Positions 19,153 through 28,738 of a stretch of 64,000 bases of DNA are shown here, piece by piece. The notes under the pieces were generated by a model that was not told the DNA's origin, searched no databases, and saw nothing but the letters and a program-made list of their open reading frames with translations. A program made the position numbers and the translations under genes. Position 1 is the stretch's first letter. The number at the start of each line of letters is the position of its first letter. Source of the DNA: Clostridioides mangenotii TR (GTDB lineage: Bacteria > Bacillota > Clostridia > Peptostreptococcales > Peptostreptococcaceae); assembly GCF_000498755.1 (NCBI RefSeq), contig NZ_AXUS01000006.1:53706-117705 (forward strand). Direction: 5' to 3'.

Positions 19153-21384
19153 TTAGCACATTTTTCCGTGGAATGTTCTGTTTATAACGTCTTGTTGTTG
19201 CTCTCTAGTAAGTTTGATAAAGTTAACAGCGTAACCAGAAACTCTTATAGTAAGTTGTGGATATTCTTCTGGATGCTCCATAGCATCTTCTAAAGTGGCT
19301 CTGTCAAATACGTTTACGTTTAGATGATGAGCTTTTTGATCAAAGTATCCATCTAACATAGAAGAAAGATTTGAAATTCTTTCGTCCATATTTTTACCTA
19401 AAGCACCAGGTATTATTGAGAATGTATTAGATATACCATCTTGAGAGTACTCGTATGGTAATTTAGCTACTGATGATAGTGATGCTAATGCACCGCTAGT
19501 ATCTCTACCGTGCATTGGGTTAGCCCCTGGAGCAAATGGCGCACCAGCTTTTCTTCCATCTGGAGTATTACCAGTCTTTTTGCCGTACACAACATTTGAT
19601 GTTATTGTAAGTATTGATTGTGTAGGGTAGGCATTTCTGTAAGTTTTGTTTTTCTTAATTTTGTTCATAAAGCTTTCAACTAATTCTACTGCTATATCGT
19701 CTACTCTGTCGTCATTGTTTCCGTATTTAGGATAATCTCCTTCGATCTCAAAATCTACAGCTAGTCCATTTTCATTTCTAATAGTTTTAACTTTTGCATG
19801 TTTTATAGCTGATAATGAATCAGCGCAAACTGATAATCCAGCCATTCCGCAAGCCATAGTTCTAAATACGTCTCTATCGTGAAGAGCCATTTCTAATGAT
19901 TCGTAAGAGTATTTATCGTGCATATAGTGGATCACATTCAATGTGTTTACATATAATGTAGCTAACCAATCAGCGAATGGTTCGAATTTATTCATAACTT
20001 CATCGAAGTCTAAGTACTCTGAAGTTATTGGCTCAAATCTTGGTCCTACTTGCATTCCAGATAATTCATCTTTACCACCGTTTATAGCGTAAAGAAGAGT
20101 TTTTGCAAGGTTAACTCTAGCTCCGAAGAACTGCATTTGCTTACCTATCTTCATTGCAGACACACAACAAGCTATACCGTAGTCATCTCCCCAGTATGGT
20201 CTCATTAGGTCGTCATTTTCGTACTGGACTGAACTTGAATCTATTGAAACTTTAGAGCAGAAGTCTTTAAATCCTTTTGGTAAGCTAGTAGACCAAAGCA
20301 CTGTTAAGTTTGGTTCCGGTGATGGTCCTAATGTGTAAAGTGTATTTAAAACTCTGAATGAGTTTTTAGTTACTAAAGTTCTCCCATCAATACCCATACC
20401 TCCTACGCATTCTGTAACCCATGTTGGATCACCAGAGAATAGGTTGTTGTATTCTGGTGTTCTAAGGAACTTAACCATTCTTAATTTCATAACGAAGTGG
20501 TCCATTAATTCTTGAACTCCATCTTCTGTTATTGTTCCATTTTTTAAATCTCTTTCAAAGTATATATCTAGGAAAGTTGATGTTCTACCAAGTGACATCG
20601 CAGCTCCGTTTTGATCTTTTACTGCTGCTAAATATCCAAAGTATAACCATTGTACTGCTTCTTTTGAATTTGTAGCTGGTTTTGATATGTCAAATCCGTA
20701 TGAATTGGCCATAGTTTTTAATCTATTTAAAGCAACTATTTGCTCGCTTATCTCTTCTCTAAGTCTGATTATTTCTTCATCTATGCAAGATACTTCTAAA
20801 GATCTTTTTTGATCTTCTTTATCTTCTATTAGTCTATCAACTCCGTATAGAGCAACTCTTCTATAATCACCGATTATTCTACCTCTTCCGTAAGCGTCTG
20901 GAAGACCAGTTATTATACCAGATTTTCTAGCCATCTTCATTTCAGGTGTATAAGCATCGAATACTCCTTGGTTGTGAGTTTTTCTATATTTTGTAAATAT
21001 ATCTTTTATTTTTGAATCAAGAGTGTATCCAAAAGCTTCACAAGAACCTTCTACTATTCTTATACCACCGTATGGCATTACAGCTCTTTTAAGTGGAGCA
21101 TCTGTTTGTAAACCAACAATTCTTTCAAACTCTTGGTGTATATATCCTGGCTCGTAAGCGTCTATTGCTGATATAGTCTCAGTGTCTATATCTAATGTAC
21201 CGTTGTTTTCTCTTTCTTTTTTAAATAAGGCTGTAACTTCATTCCATAGCTCTTTTGTGTCATTTGTTACTCCAGCTAAAAATGAATCATCACTCTCGTA
21301 AGGTGTGTAGTTTAACTGAATAAATTCTCTAACATCTACTTCTTTGTTCCATCTTCCTTGGATAAATCCTTGCCATGCACTCAT
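19153..21384 (-). CDS. pflB: Formate C-acetyltransferase (pyruvate formate-lyase)
   Basis: Glycyl-radical enzyme that converts pyruvate and CoA to acetyl-CoA and formate, 743 residues. The active-site cysteine pair is Cys406-Cys407 in [10 protein letters not shown]. The glycyl radical site is Gly717 in RVSGYAVNF near the C-terminus. A strong AAGGAGG precedes ATG 21384. pflA follows directly. Two CcpA-type cre sites lie about 250-285 bases upstream in the divergent intergenic region, suggesting carbon control. Confidence 0.97.
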   Translation of the reverse strand: MSAWQGFIQGRWNKEVDVREFIQLNYTPYESDDSFLAGVTNDTKELWNEVTALFKKERENNGTLDIDTETISAIDAYEPGYIHQEFERIVGLQTDAPLKRAVMPYGGIRIVEGSCEAFGYTLDSKIKDIFTKYRKTHNQGVFDAYTPEMKMARKSGIITGLPDAYGRGRIIGDYRRVALYGVDRLIEDKEDQKRSLEVSCIDEEIIRLREEISEQIVALNRLKTMANSYGFDISKPATNSKEAVQWLYFGYLAAVKDQNGAAMSLGRTSTFLDIYFERDLKNGTITEDGVQELMDHFVMKLRMVKFLRTPEYNNLFSGDPTWVTECVGGMGIDGRTLVTKNSFRVLNTLYTLGPSPEPNLTVLWSTSLPKGFKDFCSKVSIDSSSVQYENDDLMRPYWGDDYGIACCVSAMKIGKQMQFFGARVNLAKTLLYAINGGKDELSGMQVGPRFEPITSEYLDFDEVMNKFEPFADWLATLYVNTLNVIHYMHDKYSYESLEMALHDRDVFRTMACGMAGLSVCADSLSAIKHAKVKTIRNENGLAVDFEIEGDYPKYGNNDDRVDDIAVELVESFMNKIKKNKTYRNAYPTQSILTITSNVVYGKKTGNTPDGRKAGAPFAPGANPMHGRDTSGALASLSSVAKLPYEYSQDGISNTFSIIPGALGKNMDERISNLSSMLDGYFDQKAHHLNVNVFDRATLEDAMEHPEEYPQLTIRVSGYAVNFIKLTREQQQDVINRTFHGKMC

Positions 21385-21582
21385 GTAAATTGCCTCCTTA
21401 GATTCTATATTAAAGATGCTATAAATACGAATTATATAATGATATTTTGATTAAATGATCCGTAATAGCTGAGAATGAATTTCGATACGATTGAATTTTC
21501 AAAAAAATATCGAATTGGAAAACTTAATGAAAATATTGTTTCATTGAATAATACGCAAAAACATCTTTTGTTATCTAAGTAA

Positions 21583-21611
21583 ATTATACCATATATATTA
21601 TTTATTTAAAC
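21583..21611 (-). promoter_or_regulatory. Candidate pflB promoter
   Basis: Minus-strand -10 box TATAAT (21583-21588) is preceded by TGG, an extended -10. The -35 position 17 bases upstream (21606-21611) reads GTTTAA, a weak match, so the extended -10 probably matters. Confidence 0.5.
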
Positions 21612-21630
21612 AGAATTTATAAAAACTTTA

Positions 21631-21670
21631 AAAATGTAAACGGTATCATAAAAATGTAAACGGTATCATA
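21631..21670. promoter_or_regulatory. Two tandem CcpA-type cre sites in a 20-bp direct repeat
   Basis: The 20-base unit AAAATGTAAACGGTATCATA occurs twice without change (21631-21650, 21651-21670). Each copy holds TGTAAACGGTATCA (21635-21648, 21655-21668), a full match to the cre consensus TGWAANCGNTNWCA. The sites lie between pflB and the cation exchanger gene. The second overlaps the -35 position of the plus-strand TATAAT at 21676-21681. Confidence 0.8.
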
Positions 21671-21731
21671 AAATATATAATACACATACATTGCGAGATT
21701 GCGCGAAGAAATATATTTTAGGGGTGATTAT

Positions 21732-22727
21732 TTGTTTTTAATAGTAGTTATATTTATAGTTGGATTTGTATTAATTACCAAAGGAGCGGATATTTTTATC
21801 AACTGTACGGTGGAAATTGGCAGGAGAACGAATATATCTGAAATAGTTTTAGGAGCAACCATAGTTAGTTTTGCAACAACACTTCCTGAGTTTACTGTTT
21901 CTGTATTTGCATCACTAGACGGGCACACAACTATGAGTTTAGGAAATGCAGTTGGCTCTATTATATGCAATACTGGTCTTGCTTTGGGATTGGTATTATT
22001 ATTAAGCCCATTTAAAGTAGATAGAGATATGTTTGTTCATAGGGCAGTTTTACTTATATTATCTTTAGTTGTTTTTTTAGTGTTAGGAATAGATGGAGAG
22101 ATAAGTAGAGGAGATTCAGCTATTTTATTATTAATATTTGCATACTATATGTACAGCAATTATAAAGGAGTTAAAAAGCCAAATGGAATTAAAAGCAGAG
22201 AAATGATGGATAGATATACTAGACATTTAAAAAGAAGTGAAAATAAAATTAATGAAGAATTTTGTATAAAAGATATTATAAGAATAGGAAGTTTATTTAT
22301 TATTGGGTTAATTATGATGATTATTGGATCTAGACTCCTTATAAATAGTGGGGTTAAGATAGCTACTTTTATGGGAATTCCCCACGCAATAGTTAGTTTA
22401 ACAGTAATAGCACTTGGCACATCGCTTCCAGAGCTTGTGTCATCTATAACTGCTATAAGGAAGAATCACCATTCTATATCTGTAGGAAATATCATTGGTG
22501 CAAATACGCTTAATTTACTCTGTGTTATAGGGGTATCAGCCATTCCAAATAGTTTGCCAATTTTATCCCAAAATAGACTTTTAGATTTTCCTTTCATGAT
22601 TTTACTTATTTTTATACTCGTAATTCCAACATTGTTGAAGAACAAAATGTACAGAATTCAAGGTATAGCCATGCTCTCTACATATGTAATTTATCTAGGA
22701 ACTTTGTATGTTATGTATATTATGTAA
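21732..22727 (+). CDS. Calcium/sodium antiporter (CaCA family)
   Basis: Membrane cation exchanger of the YrbG-like CaCA family, 331 residues with about ten helices. The two alpha repeats are clear: GATIVSFATTLPEFT with GNAVGSIICNTG in the first half, and IALGTSLPELVSS with GNIIGANTLN in the second. The middle loop is short and basic. The start is chosen as TTG 21732 because AGGGGTG lies just before it; the frame is open farther upstream without a binding site. It is divergent from pflB across the cre sites. Confidence 0.9.
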   Translation: MFLIVVIFIVGFVLITKGADIFINCTVEIGRRTNISEIVLGATIVSFATTLPEFTVSVFASLDGHTTMSLGNAVGSIICNTGLALGLVLLLSPFKVDRDMFVHRAVLLILSLVVFLVLGIDGEISRGDSAILLLIFAYYMYSNYKGVKKPNGIKSREMMDRYTRHLKRSENKINEEFCIKDIIRIGSLFIIGLIMMIIGSRLLINSGVKIATFMGIPHAIVSLTVIALGTSLPELVSSITAIRKNHHSISVGNIIGANTLNLLCVIGVSAIPNSLPILSQNRLLDFPFMILLIFILVIPTLLKNKMYRIQGIAMLSTYVIYLGTLYVMYIM

Positions 22728-22816
22728 CATCAATACATAAAATATAAATTGCAGAATAGTATTTTAAAGTATATAATGGATAGGTTAAGATAATTTAAAA
22801 CGGAGAGGAATAATAT

Positions 22817-24514
22817 ATGAATATAACAAAATTTGAAGATTTACAAATAAACGAAGGGATAAAGAAAGCTATCTCTGAAATGGGATTTGAGGAACCATCT
22901 CCTATTCAGGCTCAATCTATACCTGCTGTTCTAGCAGGGCAAGATATAATTGGACAAGCCCAAACTGGTACGGGAAAAACTGCGGCTTTTAGTATTCCAA
23001 TATTAGAGATGATTAATCCAAATGATAGAAGCCTACAAGCTGTAGTGCTTTGCCCGACAAGAGAGCTTGCAATACAAGTTTCTACAGAAATAAGCAAGTT
23101 AGCTAAATATTGTCCTGGAATTAAAGCTTTACCTATTTACGGTGGTCAAGCTATAGATAGACAGATAAAGTCATTAAAATCCGGTGTACAGATAATAATA
23201 GGGACACCAGGACGTACAATAGATCATATCAATCGTAGAACGTTAAAAATGGACAAGGTAAAGATGGTTGTTCTTGATGAAGCAGATGAAATGCTAGACA
23301 TGGGATTCAGAGAAGATATCGAGATGATTCTTAGCAAAACTCCTGAAGATAGACAAACAACTTTCTTCTCAGCAACTATGCCAAAGGGTATCTTAGATCT
23401 TACTAAGAGATACCAAAAAGATCCAACTCACATAAAAGTGGTTAGAAGAGAGCTTACAGTTCCAAATATAAAACAGTACTATATTGAGACTAGAGCAGCA
23501 AATAAATTAGAAATATTATGTAGACTTGTAGATGTATATAATCCAAAGCTATCAGTTGTTTTCTGTAACACTAAGAGAAAAGCAGATGAGATAGTTGGAG
23601 ATTTACAAGCTAGAGGATACTTTGCAGATGCACTTCACGGTGACTTAAAACAAGCCCAAAGAGATATAGTGATGGATAAATTTAGACATGGTACAATAGA
23701 TATTCTTGTTGCGACTGATGTTGCTGCTAGAGGAATAGACGTAGACGATGTAGAATGTGTATTTAACTACGATTTACCACAAGATGAAGAATACTACGTT
23801 CATAGAATCGGTAGAACTGGTAGAGCCGGACGTGAAGGAATGTCTTTCAGTTTCGTGTTTGGTAAAGAAGTAAGAAAGATGAAGGATATTGAGAGATATA
23901 CTAAATCTAAATTAGTTAAACATGAAATACCTACTATTTCTGACGTTGAAGAGAAGAAGGTAAGTGCTTTCTTTAAAAATGTTAATGAAACATTAGAAAA
24001 AGGAAACTTAACTAAGCAATTAAAATGGATAGAAGAATACTGTGAAAATGTTGATTATTCAACAGTAGATGTTGCAGCAGCTCTACTTAAATTATCTCTT
24101 GGAGATGAATTAAGTAAAGAAATAATAGAAGAAAAACCTAGAAGAGATCGTGATCGTGGTGAACGCAGTGATAGACCTCGTGGTGACAAAAAAGTTGTAG
24201 CTCAGAGTGGTATGATCAGACTATTTATAAATGTAGGTAAAAACCAAAGAGTTCAAGCCAAAGATATAGTTGGAGCTATAGCTGGAGAAGCTGGAATTCC
24301 AGGAAGAGTAGTTGGATCAATAGATATTTACGATAAGTATACTTTTGTTGAAGTACCAAAGAAAAATGCAATGACTGTTCTTGAAAAGATGAAAGATATC
24401 AAGATCAAAGGAAATAAAATTAATATAGAAAAAGCAAATAAAAGAGATAACAAAAAAGAAAATAAAGATATTAAAGATTACAAAAAAGAAGGAAAAAAAA
24501 GATACCAACAATAA
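22817..24514 (+). CDS. DEAD-box RNA helicase with DbpA-type RNA-binding domain
   Basis: ATP-dependent RNA helicase of 565 residues, of the CsdA/DeaD/CshA kind, acting in ribosome assembly or RNA turnover. In order: Q motif near GFEEPSPIQ, Walker A AQTGTGKT (48-55), PTREL, VLDEADEML, SAT in FFSATMP, ATDVAARGID and HRIGRTGRAGR. An Arg-rich linker follows (about 436-460), then a C-terminal DbpA-like RNA-binding domain (IRLFINVGKNQRVQ and onward) and a Lys-rich tail. CGGAGAGGAA precedes ATG 22817. Confidence 0.94.
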   Translation: MNITKFEDLQINEGIKKAISEMGFEEPSPIQAQSIPAVLAGQDIIGQAQTGTGKTAAFSIPILEMINPNDRSLQAVVLCPTRELAIQVSTEISKLAKYCPGIKALPIYGGQAIDRQIKSLKSGVQIIIGTPGRTIDHINRRTLKMDKVKMVVLDEADEMLDMGFREDIEMILSKTPEDRQTTFFSATMPKGILDLTKRYQKDPTHIKVVRRELTVPNIKQYYIETRAANKLEILCRLVDVYNPKLSVVFCNTKRKADEIVGDLQARGYFADALHGDLKQAQRDIVMDKFRHGTIDILVATDVAARGIDVDDVECVFNYDLPQDEEYYVHRIGRTGRAGREGMSFSFVFGKEVRKMKDIERYTKSKLVKHEIPTISDVEEKKVSAFFKNVNETLEKGNLTKQLKWIEEYCENVDYSTVDVAAALLKLSLGDELSKEIIEEKPRRDRDRGERSDRPRGDKKVVAQSGMIRLFINVGKNQRVQAKDIVGAIAGEAGIPGRVVGSIDIYDKYTFVEVPKKNAMTVLEKMKDIKIKGNKINIEKANKRDNKKENKDIKDYKKEGKKRYQQ

Positions 24515-24656
24515 GCTAGTATAAAATAGTAAAGAATACTAGTTATATTAAAAATAAAAAACTCGTAGCATTTGTCAAAAAGACATTTAAATATTGGGTC
24601 GATGCCCGCTTATAAATATAGTAATTTTTAGGAGACAAAACTAGTCATTTTTCACT

Positions 24657-24684
24657 GAAGGATAAACAACTAGCTTATAGAACT
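24657..24684 (+). promoter_or_regulatory. Candidate sigma-H promoter of the spoIIA operon
   Basis: GAAGGATAA (24657-24665) and ATAGAACT (24677-24684) are separated by 11 bases, which fits the sigma-H pattern RnAGGAwww and RnnGAAww, except for one base in the -10. The spoIIA operon is under sigma-H in other spore formers. Confidence 0.45.
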
Positions 24685-24725
24685 AATTAAAAGTTACTAT
24701 ATTTTTATTTTAAGGAGGGACATCG

Positions 24726-25061
24726 ATGTTTACATATTCTTTTCAAGACAAGAATCTTTTTATAGAGTTTGATTGTTCTGAGCTTGATCATCACATTGCG
24801 AGTGAGATCAGGGAAGAGTTGGATTCTCTGTTAAATGCCAATCAAGTCAGAAATATCGTGTTTGATTTTGAAAAAATCAATTTTATGGATTCTTCAGGCA
24901 TAGGTGTAATAATCGGTAGGTATAAAAAAATATCTAATGAAGGCGGAAAAGTTTCAGTTATAAATATTAATGACAGAGTAAAAAAAATCTTTGATCTGTC
25001 GGGGTTAAATAAAATTATTAGCATTTACGAAACGTATGAAGAAGCAGTAAGTTCTTTGTAA
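24726..25061 (+). CDS. spoIIAA: Anti-sigma F factor antagonist SpoIIAA
   Basis: STAS-domain protein of 111 residues that frees sigma-F in the forespore by binding SpoIIAB. The phosphorylated Ser lies in FMDSSGIGVIIGR (Ser56/Ser57), at the same place as Ser58 in Bacillus. AAGGAGGG precedes ATG 24726. It is first in the spoIIAA-spoIIAB-sigF operon, with 13 bases to spoIIAB. Confidence 0.96.
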   Translation: MFTYSFQDKNLFIEFDCSELDHHIASEIREELDSLLNANQVRNIVFDFEKINFMDSSGIGVIIGRYKKISNEGGKVSVININDRVKKIFDLSGLNKIISIYETYEEAVSSL

Positions 25062-25074
25062 GGAGGAGTGGATT

Positions 25075-25497
25075 ATGAGTAATATTATGGAAGTAAAATT
25101 TTCTGCTAAATCTGAAAACGAAAGTTTGGCAAGAGTTATAGTAGCATCATTTGCAGCAAAGCTGGATCCTACCCTAGATGAACTAGTTGATATTAAAACA
25201 GCTGTTTCAGAAGCTGTAACAAACTCGATTATTCATGGCTATGAAGAAGATGAAGAAAAATTTGTTTATTTAAAATGTATAATTGATGGAAATACGATAA
25301 AAATTACAGTTGAAGATGAAGGATATGGTATAGAAAATCTTGAACAAGCTATGGAACCACTCTATACATCTAAACCAGAGCTTGACAGATCAGGTATGGG
25401 CTTTACCGTGATGAAGAGCTTTATGGATGATGTAAATGTTAGTTCTATTAAAGGACAAGGAACTAGAATTGAGATGGCTAAAAAGATAAATGCCTAA
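25075..25497 (+). CDS. spoIIAB: Anti-sigma F factor SpoIIAB
   Basis: Kinase and anti-sigma factor of 140 residues with a GHKL ATPase fold. The N box is AVTNSIIHGY, G1 is VEDEGYGIEN, and G2 is RSGMGFTVM. It holds sigma-F inactive and phosphorylates SpoIIAA. It sits between spoIIAA and sigF with AAGGAGGAG before its start. Confidence 0.96.
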   Translation: MSNIMEVKFSAKSENESLARVIVASFAAKLDPTLDELVDIKTAVSEAVTNSIIHGYEEDEEKFVYLKCIIDGNTIKITVEDEGYGIENLEQAMEPLYTSKPELDRSGMGFTVMKSFMDDVNVSSIKGQGTRIEMAKKINA

Positions 25498-25527
25498 ATA
25501 AAGTCCGAAGAGAATTGAGGTTTTATT

Positions 25528-26292
25528 ATGGGGACAACTGCTACGAGAGAAGAAAAAAAGAGACTTCTTACCCATGAAGAGACTCTTGAGCTGATTGAGA
25601 GAGTTCAAAATGGAGATGAAGAAGCTAAGGAAATATTAATATCAAGTAATTTAGGTTTAGTTAGAAGTGTGGTTTCAAAGTTTTTAAATATAGGGTACGA
25701 TAGAGATGATTTATTTCAGCTTGGATCTATTGGACTGATTAAATCTATATATAAATTTGATCCCAAATTTAACGTTAAGTTTTCTACATATGCCGTTCCG
25801 ATGATTTTAGGAGAAATAAAAAGGTATTTGAGAGATGATGGAATGATAAAAGTTTCTAGATCTCTTAAGCAAATTGCTGTAAAAGCTAAAATGCAAAGTG
25901 AGATTATGACAAAGAAACTTGGACGCGAGCCTAGTATTGAAGAGCTTGCGAAGATTTTAGAAATAGAAAAAGAAGATTTAGTTATGGCTCTTGAAGCTAA
26001 TTTCAGTGTTGAGTATTTGCATACAGTTATACACGAAGAAGAAGGCGCTCCTATATGTTTAATAGACAAAATAAGCATGCAGGGCGAGTGTGAAGAAGAA
26101 AAAGCGATAGACAATATACTTTTAAAAGATATTCTAAATAAATTGGAAAAACGTGAGAGACAGATAATAGTACTTAGATATTTTGAAGATCTGACTCAGA
26201 GCGAAATAGGTCAGATGCTTAATATATCACAGGTGCAAGTTTCAAGAATCGAAAAAAAGGTACTTTCAAAGTTAAAAGAGTACATAAGTTAA
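25528..26292 (+). CDS. sigF: RNA polymerase sigma factor SigF
   Basis: First forespore-specific sigma factor, 254 residues. Region 2 includes GLVRSVVSKF, YDRDDLFQLGSIGLIKSI and FKFDPKFNVKFSTYAVPMI-type residues. Region 4 ends with LTQSEIGQMLNISQVQVSRIE, the -35 recognition helix. The start is ATG 25528, 30 bases after spoIIAB, behind GAATTGAGG. Gene order identifies it as sigma-F rather than sigma-G. Confidence 0.95.
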   Translation: MGTTATREEKKRLLTHEETLELIERVQNGDEEAKEILISSNLGLVRSVVSKFLNIGYDRDDLFQLGSIGLIKSIYKFDPKFNVKFSTYAVPMILGEIKRYLRDDGMIKVSRSLKQIAVKAKMQSEIMTKKLGREPSIEELAKILEIEKEDLVMALEANFSVEYLHTVIHEEEGAPICLIDKISMQGECEEEKAIDNILLKDILNKLEKRERQIIVLRYFEDLTQSEIGQMLNISQVQVSRIEKKVLSKLKEYIS

Positions 26293-26356
26293 ATTTTAAG
26301 TATAAGCGATTAATCAAACTGAAAAGTAGTATAATAAAGAATACTTTATAAGATTT

Positions 26357-26399
26357 AAACTCTTAATTCTAAATATTAGAAATTAAGGGTTTATTTTTT
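26357..26399 (+). terminator. Terminator after sigF
   Basis: AAACTCTTAATT (26357-26368) pairs with AATTAAGGGTTT (26381-26392), followed by ATTTTTTG. It separates sigF from the spoVA genes, though read-through is possible. Confidence 0.65.
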
Positions 26400-26434
26400 G
26401 CTTTTTACAGATAATAGTTATGAGAGGTGTTTAT

Positions 26435-26911
26435 ATGGAAAATAAAAAATATAAAGAAGTTTACCTTGATAATAATAAAAAATATCAAGAATATGTGGAA
26501 AAGATCAGTCCAAAGCCTACATTTGCAAAAAACTATATAAATGCGTTTGTTGTAGGAGGGCTGATTTGCGTACTAGGCCAGTTTATAAATAATATTTGGA
26601 CAGATACCTTTGGCTTAGATAAGCTTGCAGCGGCAACTTCAACATCTATTACGCTAATATTTATAGGTGCTTTTTTGACAGGGCTTGGAGTGTACGACCT
26701 GTTGGGAAAAAGAGCTGGAGCAGGTTCTATTGTTCCGATAACTGGGTTTGCAAACTCAATAGTTTCACCAGCCATGGAGCATAAACAAGAAGGCTATGTA
26801 ATGGGTGTTGGTGCAAATTTATTTAAAGTAGCTGGTCCTGTACTTGTTTACGGCATAGGTTCATCTATACTTTGCGGTTTTGTTTATTACATTTTTTTAA
26901 TGATAAAGTAA
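26435..26911 (+). CDS. spoVAC: Stage V sporulation protein AC
   Basis: Membrane component of the SpoVA dipicolinic-acid channel, 158 residues. It has four hydrophobic segments and the family elements NAFVVGGLICVLGQ and GAGSIVPITGFANS. The start is ATG 26435, since GAGAGGTG lies directly before it and an upstream in-frame ATG (26420) would swallow that site. It is followed by spoVAD and spoVAE. Confidence 0.95.
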   Translation: MENKKYKEVYLDNNKKYQEYVEKISPKPTFAKNYINAFVVGGLICVLGQFINNIWTDTFGLDKLAAATSTSITLIFIGAFLTGLGVYDLLGKRAGAGSIVPITGFANSIVSPAMEHKQEGYVMGVGANLFKVAGPVLVYGIGSSILCGFVYYIFLMIK

Positions 26912-27013
26912 ATGATAAAGCTAAAGTAATCTATTTATATGTCTATTTGCTTAATTTCAAAGAAATAAATTAAGGTGAAATACTTAAAATGTAATTTTAA
27001 AGGTGTGTGTGTT

Positions 27014-28027
27014 ATGAAAAACAAGAGAATTGGTAGCAGAACAGTTAAATTAGAAAACAATCCGACAATAATATCAGCATCTTCAATTGTCGGTAAAAAA
27101 GAGGGAGAAGGGCCTTTAAATGAGTATTTTGATCTTGTACTTACTGACGATATGTACGGAGAGAAGAGTTGGGAAAAGGCAGAGAGTAAAATGCTCAAAA
27201 CTTCAATGGAAAATACAGTTAAAAAATCTGGAAAAGAGCTAAAAGATGTAGAGTACATGTTTGCTGGTGATTTAATAAATCAGATTACTCCAGCATCCTT
27301 TGCAGCAAGAGAGTTAGATATACCATTTTTAGGAATATACGGTGCGTGTTCTACTATGTCTGAGGGAATTAGTTTAGCTTCGATGATAGTTGATGGAGGT
27401 TTTTCTGATTTAGTACTAGCAGGAACTTCAAGTCACTATTGTACTGCGGAGAGACAGTTTAGATTTCCGCTAGAGCTTGGGAATCAGAAACCTATGACAG
27501 CGCAGTGGACAGTAACAGGTTCAGGAAGTGTTTTGATAGCTTCAAATGGAGACGGTCCAAAAGTGAAATATATTACTATAGGAAAAGTTGTAGACAAAGG
27601 AATTAAAGATGGAAACAATATGGGAGCAGCAATGGCTCCATCTGCAATAGATACAATATACTCTTACTTTAAAGATACAAATGACGACCCAGATAGTTTC
27701 GATGTAATTGCAACAGGGGATCTAGGAACATTTGGCAAACAAATATTGGTGGATATACTCAAAGAGAAAGGCGTAGATATATCTAAAACACATATTGATT
27801 GCGGTATAGAAATATTCGATCTAGAAAAGCAAGATGTACACTGTGGCGGTAGTGGATGTGGATGTTCTGCTACAGTATTTACAGGTTATATTTATCAAAA
27901 ACTAAAAAATAAAGAGTTCAATAAAGTAATGTTGGTGTCTACAGGAGCTTTGTTATCTCCAACGAGTACACTACAGAAAGAGACTATACCATGTGTGGCA
28001 CATGCGGTGGTAGTAGTTAATGAATAG
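27014..28027 (+). CDS. spoVAD: Stage V sporulation protein AD
   Basis: Thiolase-fold protein of 337 residues that binds dipicolinic acid for import into the spore core. Typical segments are YMFAGDLINQITPA, FLGIYGACSTMSEG and HCGGSGCGCSA. The start is ATG 27014, behind AAAGGTGTGTG; the frame is open upstream to 26975 without a binding site. It lies between spoVAC and spoVAE. Confidence 0.95.
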   Translation: MKNKRIGSRTVKLENNPTIISASSIVGKKEGEGPLNEYFDLVLTDDMYGEKSWEKAESKMLKTSMENTVKKSGKELKDVEYMFAGDLINQITPASFAARELDIPFLGIYGACSTMSEGISLASMIVDGGFSDLVLAGTSSHYCTAERQFRFPLELGNQKPMTAQWTVTGSGSVLIASNGDGPKVKYITIGKVVDKGIKDGNNMGAAMAPSAIDTIYSYFKDTNDDPDSFDVIATGDLGTFGKQILVDILKEKGVDISKTHIDCGIEIFDLEKQDVHCGGSGCGCSATVFTGYIYQKLKNKEFNKVMLVSTGALLSPTSTLQKETIPCVAHAVVVVNE

Positions 28028-28038
28028 GAAGTGATATT

Positions 28039-28401
28039 ATGTTGATGGAGTATTTAAGAGTATTTTTTGTAGGTGGAATCATTTGTTTGATAGCCCAGAT
28101 TATGATGGATCAATTTAATGTACAGTCTCCTTATGTACTTGTTAGTTATGTGACTAGTGGAGTTGTTTTGGCATTTCTAGGTATATATGAACCTTTAGTA
28201 AAATTCGGAGAGGCTGGCGCGACAGTACCAATAATAGGATTTGGATATTCTTTAGCAGAAGGAGTTAAAAAAGCTATTGATACAGATGGGTTTATTGGTA
28301 TATTTACAGGTGGAACCATAGCAACCGCTGGTGGTATTGCAGCTGCAATATTCTTTGGTTATACTATGGCAGTCTTATTTAAATCAAAACCTAAGCCATA
28401 A
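28039..28401 (+). CDS. spoVAE: Stage V sporulation protein AE
   Basis: Membrane protein of 120 residues, part of the SpoVA channel. FVGGIICLIAQIM and GAGATVPIIGFG-like segments (here EAGATVPIIGFGYS) match the family and resemble SpoVAC. AGGAAGTGAT precedes ATG 28039. It closes a minimal spoVAC-D-E set; no spoVAA, AB or AF lies nearby. Confidence 0.94.
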   Translation: MLMEYLRVFFVGGIICLIAQIMMDQFNVQSPYVLVSYVTSGVVLAFLGIYEPLVKFGEAGATVPIIGFGYSLAEGVKKAIDTDGFIGIFTGGTIATAGGIAAAIFFGYTMAVLFKSKPKP

Positions 28402-28426
28402 ATATTTAATAATTAAAATAAAAGTT

Positions 28427-28478
28427 AGATCCCCTTAAAGTAGACGATATAAAAATTGTGCTCTAAGGGGATCTTTTA
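28427..28478 (+). terminator. Terminator of the spoVA operon
   Basis: Perfect 11-base stem AGATCCCCTTA (28427-28437) with TAAGGGGATCT (28464-28474), followed by a T run. Confidence 0.8.
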
Positions 28479-28701
28479 TATAAATAAAATTAATTATATT
28501 ATTTGTCGTAAAAATACTTATATTAAATTATATTTTATGACGTTTAGATTTTAGCAGAGCCAGGTAAAATATACGTTGTACTACTGCCAAAACGCCTGTT
28601 GCTTTGGTATATTTACTTTATAACTGGTGTTTTTTCTAATTAGCTGAAGAGATAATATTAAAATATATTCTCAAAACATAAAAATAAAATTATTTAAGAT
28701 T

Positions 28702-28731
28702 AAAAAAGGCACTCTTTCGAGTGCCTTTTTT
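28702..28731 (-). terminator. Terminator of the PBP1A gene
   Basis: Perfect palindrome AAAAAAGGCACTC (28702-28714) with GAGTGCCTTTTTT (28719-28731) and a four-base loop, eight bases past the stop of the minus-strand gene. It can act in both directions. Confidence 0.9.
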
Positions 28732-28738
28732 GAGTAAA

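Noticed and set aside
21631..21670. Rex-type redox operator upstream of pflB
   Set aside because: The repeat lacks the TTGTGA/TTAACA-type palindrome but matches the cre consensus at every defined position.
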